Source: an uncultured Halieaceae bacterium
GTDB taxonomy: Bacteria; Pseudomonadota; Gammaproteobacteria; Pseudomonadales; Halieaceae
DNA length: 39,366 bases
Direction of reading: 5' to 3'
NCBI GenBank assembly: GCA_913057135.1
Contig: CAJXNM010000029.1
Coordinates: forward strand, 1-39,366
Shown: piece after piece, positions 1-7,601 of the stretch
Layout of the letters: each line of letters begins with the position of its first letter
How positions within the stretch are numbered: the first letter of the stretch is position 1
The notes under the pieces: model-generated
Databases searched by the model: none
The model's input: the letters and a program-made list of their open reading frames with translations, nothing else
Told to the model about the DNA's origin: nothing
Program-made: the position numbers and the translations under genes

Positions 1-1326
1 GACAGTGACATGTACACCTTGGGTTATGACTTCAAGCCTTGGTTGGCACGCAAGTCCATCGCCGATGGTCCCTCTATTCGTGACTACGTGAACGAAACCG
101 CCGACGAATACGGCATTCGTGAGCGTATTCGGTTTGGCCATCAATTGACGGCGGCTAATTGGTCATCGGCGGATGCGCGCTGGTACCTCACGGTCACTGT
201 CGATGGGCAAACACGCCACATGAGTTGCGGGTTTTTGCTGATGTGTTCGGGCTATTACAGTTATGACAAGGGCTACGAGCCTGACTTTCCGGGCAAAGAG
301 CGTTTCGCCGGCCATTGGATTCATCCGCAATTTTGGCCTGAATCCTTGGACTACAGCGGCAAGCGCGTCGTCGTGATTGGCTCGGGCGCCACCGCTGTGA
401 CCTTGGTACCCAGCATGGCGCCAACAGCGGCCAGTGTGACCATGCTGCAGCGCTCCCCTAGTTACGTCATTACGGCACCCGAGGTCAGCGCCTTCGCGCA
501 TTTCGTGCAGACGATTCTACCCGCCCAGATGGCTTACGAGTTGGTGCGCTGGCGTAATGTGCTGTTTCAGCAGTGGCTCTATGGTTTGAGTCGGGTGGCC
601 CCCAAATTCATGCGCTGGATGTTATTGCGCAAGGTGCGCAAGACGCTGGGTGATCATTTAGACGTCGATAAACATTTCACCCCCCATTACAACCCCTGGG
701 ACCAGCGTCTGTGTGCGGTGCCAGACGACGATCTCTTTAAGGCTATTCAGTCGGGGAAAGCCACGGTCGTGACCGATACCATCGACAGCATCACCGAATC
801 CGGTATTAAGCTGCAGTCGGGGGACACCCTAGAGGCCGATGTGATTGTGTCGGCTACCGGTCTCGAGTTGGTTATTTTGGGTGGCGCCGAATTCACCCTC
901 GACGGTGAGCCTATCGACTTTGCCAACAGTTGGACCTACAAGGGCATGATGTGCTCTGACATCCCCAATATGGTGCACACCTTTGGTTACATCAATGCCT
1001 CTTGGACGTTACGTGCCGATTTGATTGCCCGGTGGAGTTGCCGGCTGCTAAACCATATGCAGCAGCAGGGGGTCGATACGGTGGTGCCGCGTATTGATGC
1101 GGCGCTGGCGGCGGCTATGCCCCAGCGGTGGTGGATTGATGACTTCTCTGCAGGTTACATGCAGCGAGCGCTGCCGCGCTTTCCTAAGCAGGGCGACCGC
1201 GCACCTTGGATTAATCCCCAACACTATCGCAGCGATCGAACCCTGTTCCGAGATGAACCCATCGATGACGGTACACTGGTCTTCAGCAGTGCCGCTGACG
1301 ATAAGCTATCGGTAAAAGCCGCCTAA
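1..1326 (+). CDS. Flavin-containing (Baeyer-Villiger-type) monooxygenase, 5' end missing
   Basis: The reading frame is open from the first base, and the DMYTLGY-like stretch at its start is internal in this family, so the N-terminal FAD-binding Rossmann domain lies outside the window. The Baeyer-Villiger fingerprint FxGxxxHxxxWP is present (FAGHWIHPQFWP, bases 304-339). It is followed by the second, NADPH-binding Rossmann motif GSGATA (bases 382-399). The family uses FAD and NADPH to insert oxygen into ketones or to oxidise sulfur and nitrogen. The DMYTLGY stretch resembles the EthA branch of ketone monooxygenases. The substrate cannot be told from sequence. No partner gene for ketone or ester breakdown is visible downstream. 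The family call is secure; the specific activity is not. Confidence 0.85.
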   Translation, partial: DSDMYTLGYDFKPWLARKSIADGPSIRDYVNETADEYGIRERIRFGHQLTAANWSSADARWYLTVTVDGQTRHMSCGFLLMCSGYYSYDKGYEPDFPGKERFAGHWIHPQFWPESLDYSGKRVVVIGSGATAVTLVPSMAPTAASVTMLQRSPSYVITAPEVSAFAHFVQTILPAQMAYELVRWRNVLFQQWLYGLSRVAPKFMRWMLLRKVRKTLGDHLDVDKHFTPHYNPWDQRLCAVPDDDLFKAIQSGKATVVTDTIDSITESGIKLQSGDTLEADVIVSATGLELVILGGAEFTLDGEPIDFANSWTYKGMMCSDIPNMVHTFGYINASWTLRADLIARWSCRLLNHMQQQGVDTVVPRIDAALAAAMPQRWWIDDFSAGYMQRALPRFPKQGDRAPWINPQHYRSDRTLFRDEPIDDGTLVFSSAADDKLSVKAA

Positions 1327-1455
1327 ACGGTTTTGGCGGTGCAGTCGCCGTTAGGTGTTGTTGTCGTCGATAACAACTATCTGTTGGATTTGATTAAAAA
1401 CACGGGTGCTGGACATGATTGCCCTTCGTACAGCCGTCAATGATTGTGGTGGCCA

Positions 1456-1650
1456 ATGATGATGGAGTTGCAAGAGACCTCGGTGTATTGCCCCTACTGC
1501 GGTGAACCCATTTCGGTGCTGCTAAACCCGGAAGACGTGGGGCTCGATTATATTGAAGATTGCCAGGTGTGCTGCCGACCTATCGAGTTCAGCATTTTTG
1601 AAGCGGGTAACGGTGCTCTTGAGGCCCTGGTGCGCTCCGATACCGAGTAG
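1456..1650 (+). CDS. CPXCG-motif cysteine-rich small protein
   Basis: A protein of about 64 residues with a CPYC pair near the N-terminus and a CQVCC cluster about 30 residues later. This is the layout of the CPXCG family of small zinc-ribbon-like proteins of unknown function, common in gammaproteobacteria. The four spaced cysteines probably bind one zinc ion. Three consecutive ATG codons (1456, 1459, 1462) are candidate starts, and no strong Shine-Dalgarno sequence separates them. The gene is preceded by about 130 bp of non-coding sequence and is probably transcribed alone. The family is recognised by motif only; no role is claimed. Confidence 0.75.
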   Translation: MMMELQETSVYCPYCGEPISVLLNPEDVGLDYIEDCQVCCRPIEFSIFEAGNGALEALVRSDTE

Positions 1651-1673
1651 CGCCCCAGAACAGTGGCGGCCGC

Positions 1674-1696
1674 TTTAATCGTAAAAAACGATTAAA
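1674..1696. promoter_or_regulatory. AT-rich inverted repeat
   Basis: TTTAATCG and its exact complement CGATTAAA are separated by seven bases. The repeat lies between the CPXCG gene and the peroxiredoxin gene. It could be a short intrinsic terminator of the upstream gene (an A-rich loop, but no long T-run) or an operator. The inverted repeat is visible directly; the function is not. Confidence 0.4.
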
Positions 1697-1747
1697 TTCA
1701 TCCAATCAATTTGTTTTACCGCGAACATTGCTGGATCTACACTTCAT

Positions 1748-1766
1748 CTGTGTCGTATTAACACAG
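1748..1766. promoter_or_regulatory. Inverted repeat CTGTGT-N7-ACACAG before peroxiredoxin
   Basis: A perfect 6-bp-arm inverted repeat ends 18 bp before the peroxiredoxin start codon and just upstream of its Shine-Dalgarno (GGAG at 1772). The outer bases recall CTGT/ACAG, but the spacing is N11, not the N8 of a LexA box. It is a possible operator or leader hairpin controlling the peroxiredoxin. Confidence 0.4.
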
Positions 1767-1784
1767 ACCACAGGAGATTTAGCT

Positions 1785-2360
1785 ATGTCTGTAACGAAAG
1801 TACCCAATGTTGTGTTTAAAACCCGCGTCCGTGACGAGGCGGTTGAAGGCCCTAATCCGTTCCGCTGGGAAGATAAGTGCTCCGCTGATCTGTTTGGGGG
1901 CAAGCGTGTGGTGGTGTTTTCGCTGCCCGGTGCCTTTACGCCCACCTGCTCGTCTAACCATTTGCCCCGTTACGACGATCTCTATGAGGAGTTTCGTAAA
2001 GAGGGCATCGACGACATTATTTGTGTCTCAGTCAACGACGCCTTTGTGATGTTCAAGTGGGGTAAAGAGCTGGGTAACCGCAATATCTTCCTGCTGCCCG
2101 ATGGCAATGCTGAGTTCACCCGCAAGATGGGCATGCTGGTTGATAAATCGAACCTGGGCTTTGGTATGCGCAGCTGGCGTTATTCGATGGTGGTGAACGA
2201 CGGCACTATCGAAAAAATGTTTGTTGAGCCCGGTCTTGATGACAACTGCCCCACAGACCCCTTCGAAGTGTCCGACGCCGATACCATGCTGGCCTGGCTG
2301 CGTGGCACTAACCTCGAATCGGTGCAGGTATCAGAGCCGGTTAAAGCTTTCGAGGGTTAA
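1785..2360 (+). CDS. Peroxiredoxin (Prx5/AhpC-TSA type)
   Basis: A 191-residue cytosolic thiol peroxidase that reduces hydrogen peroxide and organic peroxides. The peroxidatic cysteine is Cys55 in the motif PGAFTPTC, diagnostic of the Prx5-type branch. Another cysteine lies near the C-terminus (GLDDNCPTDP) and may act in resolution or glutathionylation. The start at 1785 is chosen because GGAG lies about ten bases upstream and the family begins at this point; the frame extends further upstream without a ribosome site. It is monocistronic. Two inverted repeats (1674-1696 and 1748-1766) precede it, and a long hairpin (2374-2444) follows its stop. The bacterial Prx5 family often uses glutathione and glutaredoxin; no such partner is seen here. 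Confidence 0.93.
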   Translation: MSVTKVPNVVFKTRVRDEAVEGPNPFRWEDKCSADLFGGKRVVVFSLPGAFTPTCSSNHLPRYDDLYEEFRKEGIDDIICVSVNDAFVMFKWGKELGNRNIFLLPDGNAEFTRKMGMLVDKSNLGFGMRSWRYSMVVNDGTIEKMFVEPGLDDNCPTDPFEVSDADTMLAWLRGTNLESVQVSEPVKAFEG

Positions 2361-2373
2361 TCGTAAGGGTAAT

Positions 2374-2444
2374 GCCACGCCCTCATGTCAGAGTCACTGT
2401 AAGTGCTGCACTACAGGCTGTGGGCACTGACGAGGGCGAGTGGC
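2374..2444. terminator. Long bidirectional hairpin between peroxiredoxin and dnaE2
   Basis: Left arm: GCCAC (2374-2378), GCCCTC (2379-2384), AT, GTCAG (2387-2391). Right arm: CTGAC (2427-2431), GAGGGC (2432-2437), GA, GTGGC (2440-2444). Sixteen pairs form with small bulges. A second, smaller dyad lies inside the loop (CTGT...ACAG around 2397-2416). It sits between two convergent genes, so a bidirectional transcription stop is the simplest reading, although there is no long T-run. Confidence 0.5.
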
Positions 2445-2471
2445 GGTTAGCGGGGGCTTATGGAAGCTAAC

Positions 2472-2503
2472 GCTAATGGGGACTAATGCTAATGGGAACT
2501 AAT
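2472..2503. repeat. 16-bp tandem direct repeat (two copies)
   Basis: GCTAATGGGGACTAAT (2472-2487) is followed directly by GCTAATGGGAACTAAT (2488-2503), with one mismatch. The second copy contains the dnaE2 stop codon (2499-2501). It probably arose by replication slippage and has no evident function. Confidence 0.6.
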
Positions 2504-5500
2504 GAAAGTCCCGTGAGCGCACCTTAAGTTCGGCCAGTGCATGGCTATGGTCATACAGCGCGCCGGCTATAACGTGCATTACCCCGTCTCGGCTCTCGAG
2601 GGTGCCCTTAACCAGTAGTAATTGGGCAGTCATGAGGGCGTCGCGAAAATGGTCCTGCACCTTCGGCCAGACCACCACATTATGGTTGCCGGTCTCGTCT
2701 TCGAGGGTTAGAAAAATAACCCCCGAGGCGGTGCCCGGCCGCTGACGACAGGTGACTAGGCCAGCAATCCGAACGAATCGGTTACTGCCAAGGGCGTGTA
2801 ATTCAGTTTGGCGTCGACACTGATTGAACGGTGCGGTGTGTCGCAGTAGAGCCAGTGGATGTTCCCTTAAGGTGACCCCTGTGCTTTGGTAATCGGCTAA
2901 TACGTTATCAACCGTGGTCGGTGCTTGAATACGGTTCGCCTCATTGGCATCAGGTGTGGGTTGTTCGGTGGGTAATAGCGGCCGCTCGGGTTCTAAAGCC
3001 ATGACTTGCCACTGGCTTTGATGGCGGTGACCGCTAAGGCTGGCCAGCGCATCTGCCGCCGCTAAGGTTTCTAAGTCTTGTCGTTGCAGGGCAGCCCGTC
3101 GGCGCAAATCGGCAATACTGTGAAATAGCTGGTGCTCACGCGCCGCCACAATGCGCTGAGCGGTTGCTTGGCTTAAACCCCGGACCAATCGAAAACCCAA
3201 GCGAATGGGCGGCTGTCCTTGATTGGCTTGTGGCAGTAATTGGTGGTCCCAGTGGCTTTGTTGTACGTCAATTGGCAGTATCGTAATGCCGTGTCGCCGG
3301 GCGTCTTGTAGCAGCTGGGAGGGGCTGTAAAACCCCATGGGCTGGCTATTGAGTAGGCCCACATAAAACGCCGCAGTGTGATGGCATTTGAGCCACGCCG
3401 ATACATAGGCTAACAGCGCAAAGCTTGCAGAGTGGGACTCGGGAAAGCCGTAACCTCCAAAGCCTTTAATTTGATCGAACAGGCGCTCGGCAAAACCTGG
3501 GCTGTAACCCCGTTCAAGCATGCCCTGTTTCAACTTGTGCTCAAACGTTAACAGCTTGCTGTCCTTGCCCCAGTTGGTAATGGCGCGTCGCAGAGCATCG
3601 GCTTCACCGCCGCTAAAACCCGCGGCGACCATCGCGAGTCGAATGACTTGCTCTTGGAAGATGGGCACCCCTAAGGTGCGCTCAAGGACCGAGCGGATGG
3701 CATCATTCGGGTAGCTGATGGGTTCGAGTCCGTGTTTGCGTCGCAAGTACGGGTGCACCATGTCTCCTTGAATAGGCCCTGGCCGCACAATGGCAATCTC
3801 AATAACGAGATCATAAAAGGAGGCGGGTTTTAGGCGTGGCAGCATCGACATTTGCGCCCGTGATTCAATTTGAAAGACTCCCATGGCATCGGCTTTTTGC
3901 AGCATTCGATAGGTGGCGGGATCTTCCCGGGGAATGCTTTGCAGTGTGTTGAGATGGGGCTGGTCGCGCTGCACCAGTGCCAGCGTTTTACGAATAGCCG
4001 ACAGCATGCCCAGCGCCAGCACATCCACTTTCAACAGACCCAGCGCCTCGATATCGTTTTTATCCCACTGGATGACCGTTCGATCGGGCATGCTGGCGTT
4101 TTCTATGGGGACCATATTCGATAGTGGTCCGCGGCTAATCACGAAGCCGCCCACGTGCTGAGACAAATGTCGCGGAAACCCCAACAGTGTTTGTACCAAG
4201 GTCAGAAACAGTTGTGCCTGATGCCCAGGCATACCGATGCCCTGCTGCTCAAAACGCTGCTGCAGCTCTCGCTCCCGATTCCACCAGGCCAGGGATTGCG
4301 CTAAGTCTTCGACAATAACCGGATCGAACCCCAGGGCTTTACCCACATCGCGTACGGCACTGCGCGAGCGATAGGTAATAACCGTGGCCGCCAGTGCCGC
4401 ACGGCGTCGACCGTATTTCTGGTAGATATACTGAATGACCTCTTCCCGCCGTTCATGCTCGAAGTCCACATCAATATCGGGGGGTTCATCCCGCTCCCTT
4501 GAGATGAAACGCTCGAATAGCAGGGAGATTTGCTCGGGGTTCACTTCGGTGATGTGTAGGCAGTAGCACACCACGGAATTGGCGGCTGAGCCTCGGCCCT
4601 GGCATAAAATGCCGCGCTCGCGGGCAAAGCGCACCACATCGTAGACGGTTAGAAAATAATACTCGTAGCGTAGCTCGGTAATGAGATCGAGCTCGGTGTG
4701 AATACGGGTTTCAATAGCCGTGGGTACACCCTGCGGCCAACGTTGAGCCGCGCCTCTGGCGACCTGCTGGCGCAGATAACTGTTGGCGTCATAGCCCTCG
4801 GGGATAACCTCTTCCGGGTACTCATAGCGCAGTTCGTCAAGACTGAACTGGCACTGCTGGGCAATACGCAGGGTCTCGCTGGTGAGCGACGGTGGATAGA
4901 GGGGCAGTAGCTTATTCAGTCGTCGCAGATGTTGTTGGCTATTGGCTAGTCGTCGTTGCCCCAGGCGCTCGACGGTGGTGCGATGACGCAACGCGGTTAA
5001 CACGTCGTGCAGTGGCTTGCGGCTAGCACAGTGCATTTGCACGTCGCCACAGGCCACCATAGGTAAGTTAAGGGACTGGGCTAATTGCCAGCGCTGTCGA
5101 AAGCGTCGCAGCTCGTCATTACCCAGAAGCCGCGATATACCCACCCAAACCCGGCCTTTACACAAGCGTGCTAGTTGCTGACCGTAGCCGATTTGCTGCT
5201 CATCATCGCTTGGCAGCCAAATGATGAGGCAACGCTTTAGGTGAAAGGCAATATCGGGTAAGCGGGTGGTGTATTCCCCTTTGGCGCTGCGCCGCCGAGA
5301 TCGGCTAATAAGCCCCGATAACTCCCCGTAAGCGGCCCGATTGGGCGCTAGGGCAATAAGCCGTAAGCCTTCGCTGAGGTTAAATTCGCTGCCAACAATG
5401 AGCTTGAGTTGGTGTTCTTTAGCCGCCACATGTGCTTTGACGACACCCGCTAAGGAGCATTCGTCGGTAATGGCGAGTGCGCTATAGCGGCACTCGGCGG

Positions 5501-5582
5501 CCCGTTGTACCAATTCTTCGGGGTGGGAGGCGCCTCGTAAAAAGCTGTAATTGCTTAGGCAATGGAGTTCGGCGTAGGACAT
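2499..5582 (-). CDS. dnaE2: Error-prone DNA polymerase III alpha subunit DnaE2 (ImuC)
   Basis: A 1027-residue C-family polymerase that carries out mutagenic translesion synthesis during the SOS response together with ImuA and ImuB. It has an N-terminal PHP domain (YAELHCLSNYSFLRGASHP, residues 2-20). The polymerase palm aspartates are in PDIDVDF (Asp369, Asp371, Asp373), and GRGSAANS and the thumb/fingers follow. There is a C-terminal helix-hairpin-helix and OB-fold region (about 780-1000). The length is that of DnaE2; replicative DnaE is about 130 residues longer. The ATG at 5582 is preferred over TTG at 5594 because the family begins MSYAELHC. A perfect LexA box ends 15 bp upstream. It stands alone rather than in an imuA-imuB-dnaE2 operon. 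Confidence 0.95.
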   Translation of the reverse strand: MSYAELHCLSNYSFLRGASHPEELVQRAAECRYSALAITDECSLAGVVKAHVAAKEHQLKLIVGSEFNLSEGLRLIALAPNRAAYGELSGLISRSRRRSAKGEYTTRLPDIAFHLKRCLIIWLPSDDEQQIGYGQQLARLCKGRVWVGISRLLGNDELRRFRQRWQLAQSLNLPMVACGDVQMHCASRKPLHDVLTALRHRTTVERLGQRRLANSQQHLRRLNKLLPLYPPSLTSETLRIAQQCQFSLDELRYEYPEEVIPEGYDANSYLRQQVARGAAQRWPQGVPTAIETRIHTELDLITELRYEYYFLTVYDVVRFARERGILCQGRGSAANSVVCYCLHITEVNPEQISLLFERFISRERDEPPDIDVDFEHERREEVIQYIYQKYGRRRAALAATVITYRSRSAVRDVGKALGFDPVIVEDLAQSLAWWNRERELQQRFEQQGIGMPGHQAQLFLTLVQTLLGFPRHLSQHVGGFVISRGPLSNMVPIENASMPDRTVIQWDKNDIEALGLLKVDVLALGMLSAIRKTLALVQRDQPHLNTLQSIPREDPATYRMLQKADAMGVFQIESRAQMSMLPRLKPASFYDLVIEIAIVRPGPIQGDMVHPYLRRKHGLEPISYPNDAIRSVLERTLGVPIFQEQVIRLAMVAAGFSGGEADALRRAITNWGKDSKLLTFEHKLKQGMLERGYSPGFAERLFDQIKGFGGYGFPESHSASFALLAYVSAWLKCHHTAAFYVGLLNSQPMGFYSPSQLLQDARRHGITILPIDVQQSHWDHQLLPQANQGQPPIRLGFRLVRGLSQATAQRIVAAREHQLFHSIADLRRRAALQRQDLETLAAADALASLSGHRHQSQWQVMALEPERPLLPTEQPTPDANEANRIQAPTTVDNVLADYQSTGVTLREHPLALLRHTAPFNQCRRQTELHALGSNRFVRIAGLVTCRQRPGTASGVIFLTLEDETGNHNVVVWPKVQDHFRDALMTAQLLLVKGTLESRDGVMHVIAGALYDHSHALAELKVRSRDFH

Positions 5583-5595
5583 GGCTATGATCAAA

Positions 5596-5638
5596 TACTG
5601 TATATATATACAGTAAATGGCTGCTGGTATTTAGGCAA
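5596..5638 (-). promoter_or_regulatory. dnaE2 SOS promoter with consensus LexA box
   Basis: CTGTATATATATACAG at 5598-5613, flanked by TA on both sides, is the E. coli consensus LexA operator. Read on the minus strand, TTGCCT (5638-5633) and TACTGT (5615-5610) are 17 bp apart and make a sigma70-type -35/-10 pair, with the -10 inside the LexA box. Bound LexA would therefore block polymerase. The predicted start of transcription gives a leader of roughly 20 nt. Confidence 0.92.
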
Positions 5639-5746
5639 TAGGTGTTTGTGTGCCTTGTCGGTGATGCCACTGGCTTCTTGTGTCCCACAGCTTGCATTAT
5701 GGGTAGTGGCCCATCACTCTAGCTGCCCCAATCTAAGGAGTAGACC

Positions 5747-6265
5747 ATGGCTTTCACTCTGCGTAGCGCCCTCCCTCTTTGCCTAATGCTGTTAATAACG
5801 GCCTGCACTGGTGTACCCGACGGCGTTGAGCCCGTCACTGGTTTTGATAAGGACCGCTACCTTGGGCGTTGGCACGAAATCGCCCGGCTTGATCACAGTT
5901 TTGAGCGGGGTCTCACCGCTATCACCGCCGAGTACAGCCTGCGCGATGACGGCATGATTCGGGTTGTTAACAGTGGTACTCGCATCGATAACGGCGAGCG
6001 GGATGTGGCCGAAGGGAAGGCCACTTTCGTGGGCGCCGATGATACCGCTCATTTGAAGGTGTCTTTCTTTGGCCCCTTCTACGGCAGCTATGTGGTGTTC
6101 GAATTAGGCAGCAACTACGACTACGCCTTTGTGGCAGGTCCAACCACCGACTACCTGTGGCTATTGGCCCGGGAGCCTCAAGTCGACGATGGCTTAAAGC
6201 AGCGTTTTGTAGCGCGTGCTAGTGCCTTGGGTTTTGATATCGACGATCTGATTTGGGCTGAGTGA
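5747..6265 (+). CDS. blc: Bacterial lipocalin (Blc-type) outer-membrane lipoprotein
   Basis: A 172-residue lipoprotein. The signal peptide ends in the lipobox LITAC, so Cys20 is the predicted lipidated residue. Position +2 is Thr, not Asp, which favours transport to the outer membrane. The lipocalin signature GRWHEIARLDHSFERGL follows at about residues 40-56, and the late conserved segment DYLWLLARE is present. Lipocalins form an eight-stranded barrel that binds fatty acids or lysophospholipids. A clear AAGGAG (5735-5740) precedes the ATG. The phosphatase gene starts ten bases after its stop, so the two are probably co-transcribed. The family call is firm; the ligand is inferred from relatives. 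Confidence 0.92.
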   Translation: MAFTLRSALPLCLMLLITACTGVPDGVEPVTGFDKDRYLGRWHEIARLDHSFERGLTAITAEYSLRDDGMIRVVNSGTRIDNGERDVAEGKATFVGADDTAHLKVSFFGPFYGSYVVFELGSNYDYAFVAGPTTDYLWLLAREPQVDDGLKQRFVARASALGFDIDDLIWAE

Positions 6266-6275
6266 GGGCGGGGTT

Positions 6276-7028
6276 TTGAGTAACTATCGTCGACTGGGCG
6301 CGCTGCCCATTTGCGGGGGCGGCTCTTTAGTCGCTGACCAAGTTGTACGTTCGGCTCAGCCCAGTGATTTTGCAGTGTCAGATCGGCAGGCATTTTTATC
6401 CCATCGTATTCAGACGGTCGTCGATTTACGTAGCAGTCATGAGCGGCAGCGATATCCCAGTACTTGGCTAAACGATCAGTCCCTGTCGGTCATTTATGCT
6501 GCGATTACCCGAGATCTACGTGCCAGCGAGGCCTACCGCGAGCGACTACGCCAAGACCTTAGCGCGCAAGGTGCTACCAACACCATGAAGGCTATTTACA
6601 GCGATTACCCGCTGGCTGCCATACATCGTGTGACTCAGCTTTGTCATACCTTGCTGGCCCGTCGTGGGCCCGTGCTGGTGCACTGCGCCGCCGGTAAGGA
6701 TCGCACAGGGTTTGTCATTGCCATGTTGCTCGAGGTTATTGGCGTCGAGCGCGAGGCGATTATTGAGGATTATTTGTTATCGAATGATCATGTGGCTGGC
6801 GATATCGAGCAGCAGCGACAGCGCCTGAAGGTGCATTTTCAGTTGCCAGATCACATGTCACCCCCAGACGGTGTTGTCACCGCGCTTATGGGGGTGAGTG
6901 CTGAGTATCTTGAGTCCGCTTACGCAGCCATCCAACAACAGTTTGTCACGGTTGATGGCTATTTGGCTGCGGCGGGAATCACGCCTAAAAAGCGTGAGCA
7001 ACTAAAGCACTTACTGTGTCGTGCTTAG
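6276..7028 (+). CDS. Tyrosine-protein phosphatase (DSP/Y_phosphatase3 type)
   Basis: A 250-residue protein with the cysteine-phosphatase P-loop HCAAGKDRTG (HCxxGxxRT; bases 6680-6709). The catalytic Cys and Arg are present, and the general-acid loop would lie upstream. The N-terminus resembles the family's RDLGGY-like segment followed by RSAQP. The only start that keeps this segment is TTG at 6276, preceded by GAGGGCGGGG. The gene begins ten bases after the lipocalin stop, so translation is likely coupled. Relatives dephosphorylate phosphotyrosine or phosphoinositides. The partner here is unknown. No signal peptide is seen, so it is cytosolic. Confidence 0.85.
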   Translation: MSNYRRLGALPICGGGSLVADQVVRSAQPSDFAVSDRQAFLSHRIQTVVDLRSSHERQRYPSTWLNDQSLSVIYAAITRDLRASEAYRERLRQDLSAQGATNTMKAIYSDYPLAAIHRVTQLCHTLLARRGPVLVHCAAGKDRTGFVIAMLLEVIGVEREAIIEDYLLSNDHVAGDIEQQRQRLKVHFQLPDHMSPPDGVVTALMGVSAEYLESAYAAIQQQFVTVDGYLAAAGITPKKREQLKHLLCRA

Positions 7029-7035
7029 GCTCGGC

Positions 7036-7368
7036 TTACGACTCAGAGGTTAGCAACTGCCATTCATCTTTGCCGTTTCGGCGCTGATAGCGATATGTGA
7101 TTTCTGCGCCTTCGGGCAGTGAGCGAATCTGATCGAGTTCGCTGGCCTTAAAGCGAATACTGGCCCGAGCTTTGCCGCGTTTCATTCGACAGGGGGCGTT
7201 ATCGCCGGCGGCAATATCGCGGAAAGTCACGCGAATCTGGCCGCTCGATGTGTCGTTAACGTGCCCGGTGAGTATGCACTCGCGGGTAACATCGGCGTTA
7301 GCAACACCGCTCGTAATGGCACCGGTCGCAACGAGGGTGCTTAGTAGACAGGCTTTTACTATTTTCAT
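7036..7368 (-). CDS. Small exported protein of unknown function
   Basis: A 110-residue protein with a typical Sec signal peptide (MKIVKACLLSTL..., cleavage predicted after VANA, about residue 25). The mature part is about 85 residues, basic, and has two cysteines (in REC and APCRM) that could form a disulfide in the periplasm. AGGAG lies at the right distance before the ATG (revcomp of 7373-7380). I do not recognise the family. It converges on the phosphatase gene with a 7-bp gap. The ~230 bp upstream is non-coding and AT-rich (7490-7600), with no distinct element recognised. Confidence 0.75.
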   Translation of the reverse strand: MKIVKACLLSTLVATGAITSGVANADVTRECILTGHVNDTSSGQIRVTFRDIAAGDNAPCRMKRGKARASIRFKASELDQIRSLPEGAEITYRYQRRNGKDEWQLLTSES

Positions 7369-7601
7369 CGTTAGTCTCCTTGCGCTTCACAGCGCGTCAA
7401 TCGCTTCACAGCGGTTATGAACTCTCGGTTGCCTGTAGCGAGGCGGTTAAACCGAGAACTCTTGCCACAGACTGTAGGCGCTGATGTTGTTTCTTACCAG
7501 AGCCTCATATATCTGTAACATAAATGAAACAAAAATGTCACAAAATCGTTTTATTTCTCTTTAAACCTATGATTTTTAAGCCATTTTATTTTCAAGTGCA
7601 T

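Noticed and set aside
5697-5746. A possible start of the lipocalin further upstream
   Set aside because: The AAGGAG at 5735-5740 and the lipobox fix the ATG at 5747.
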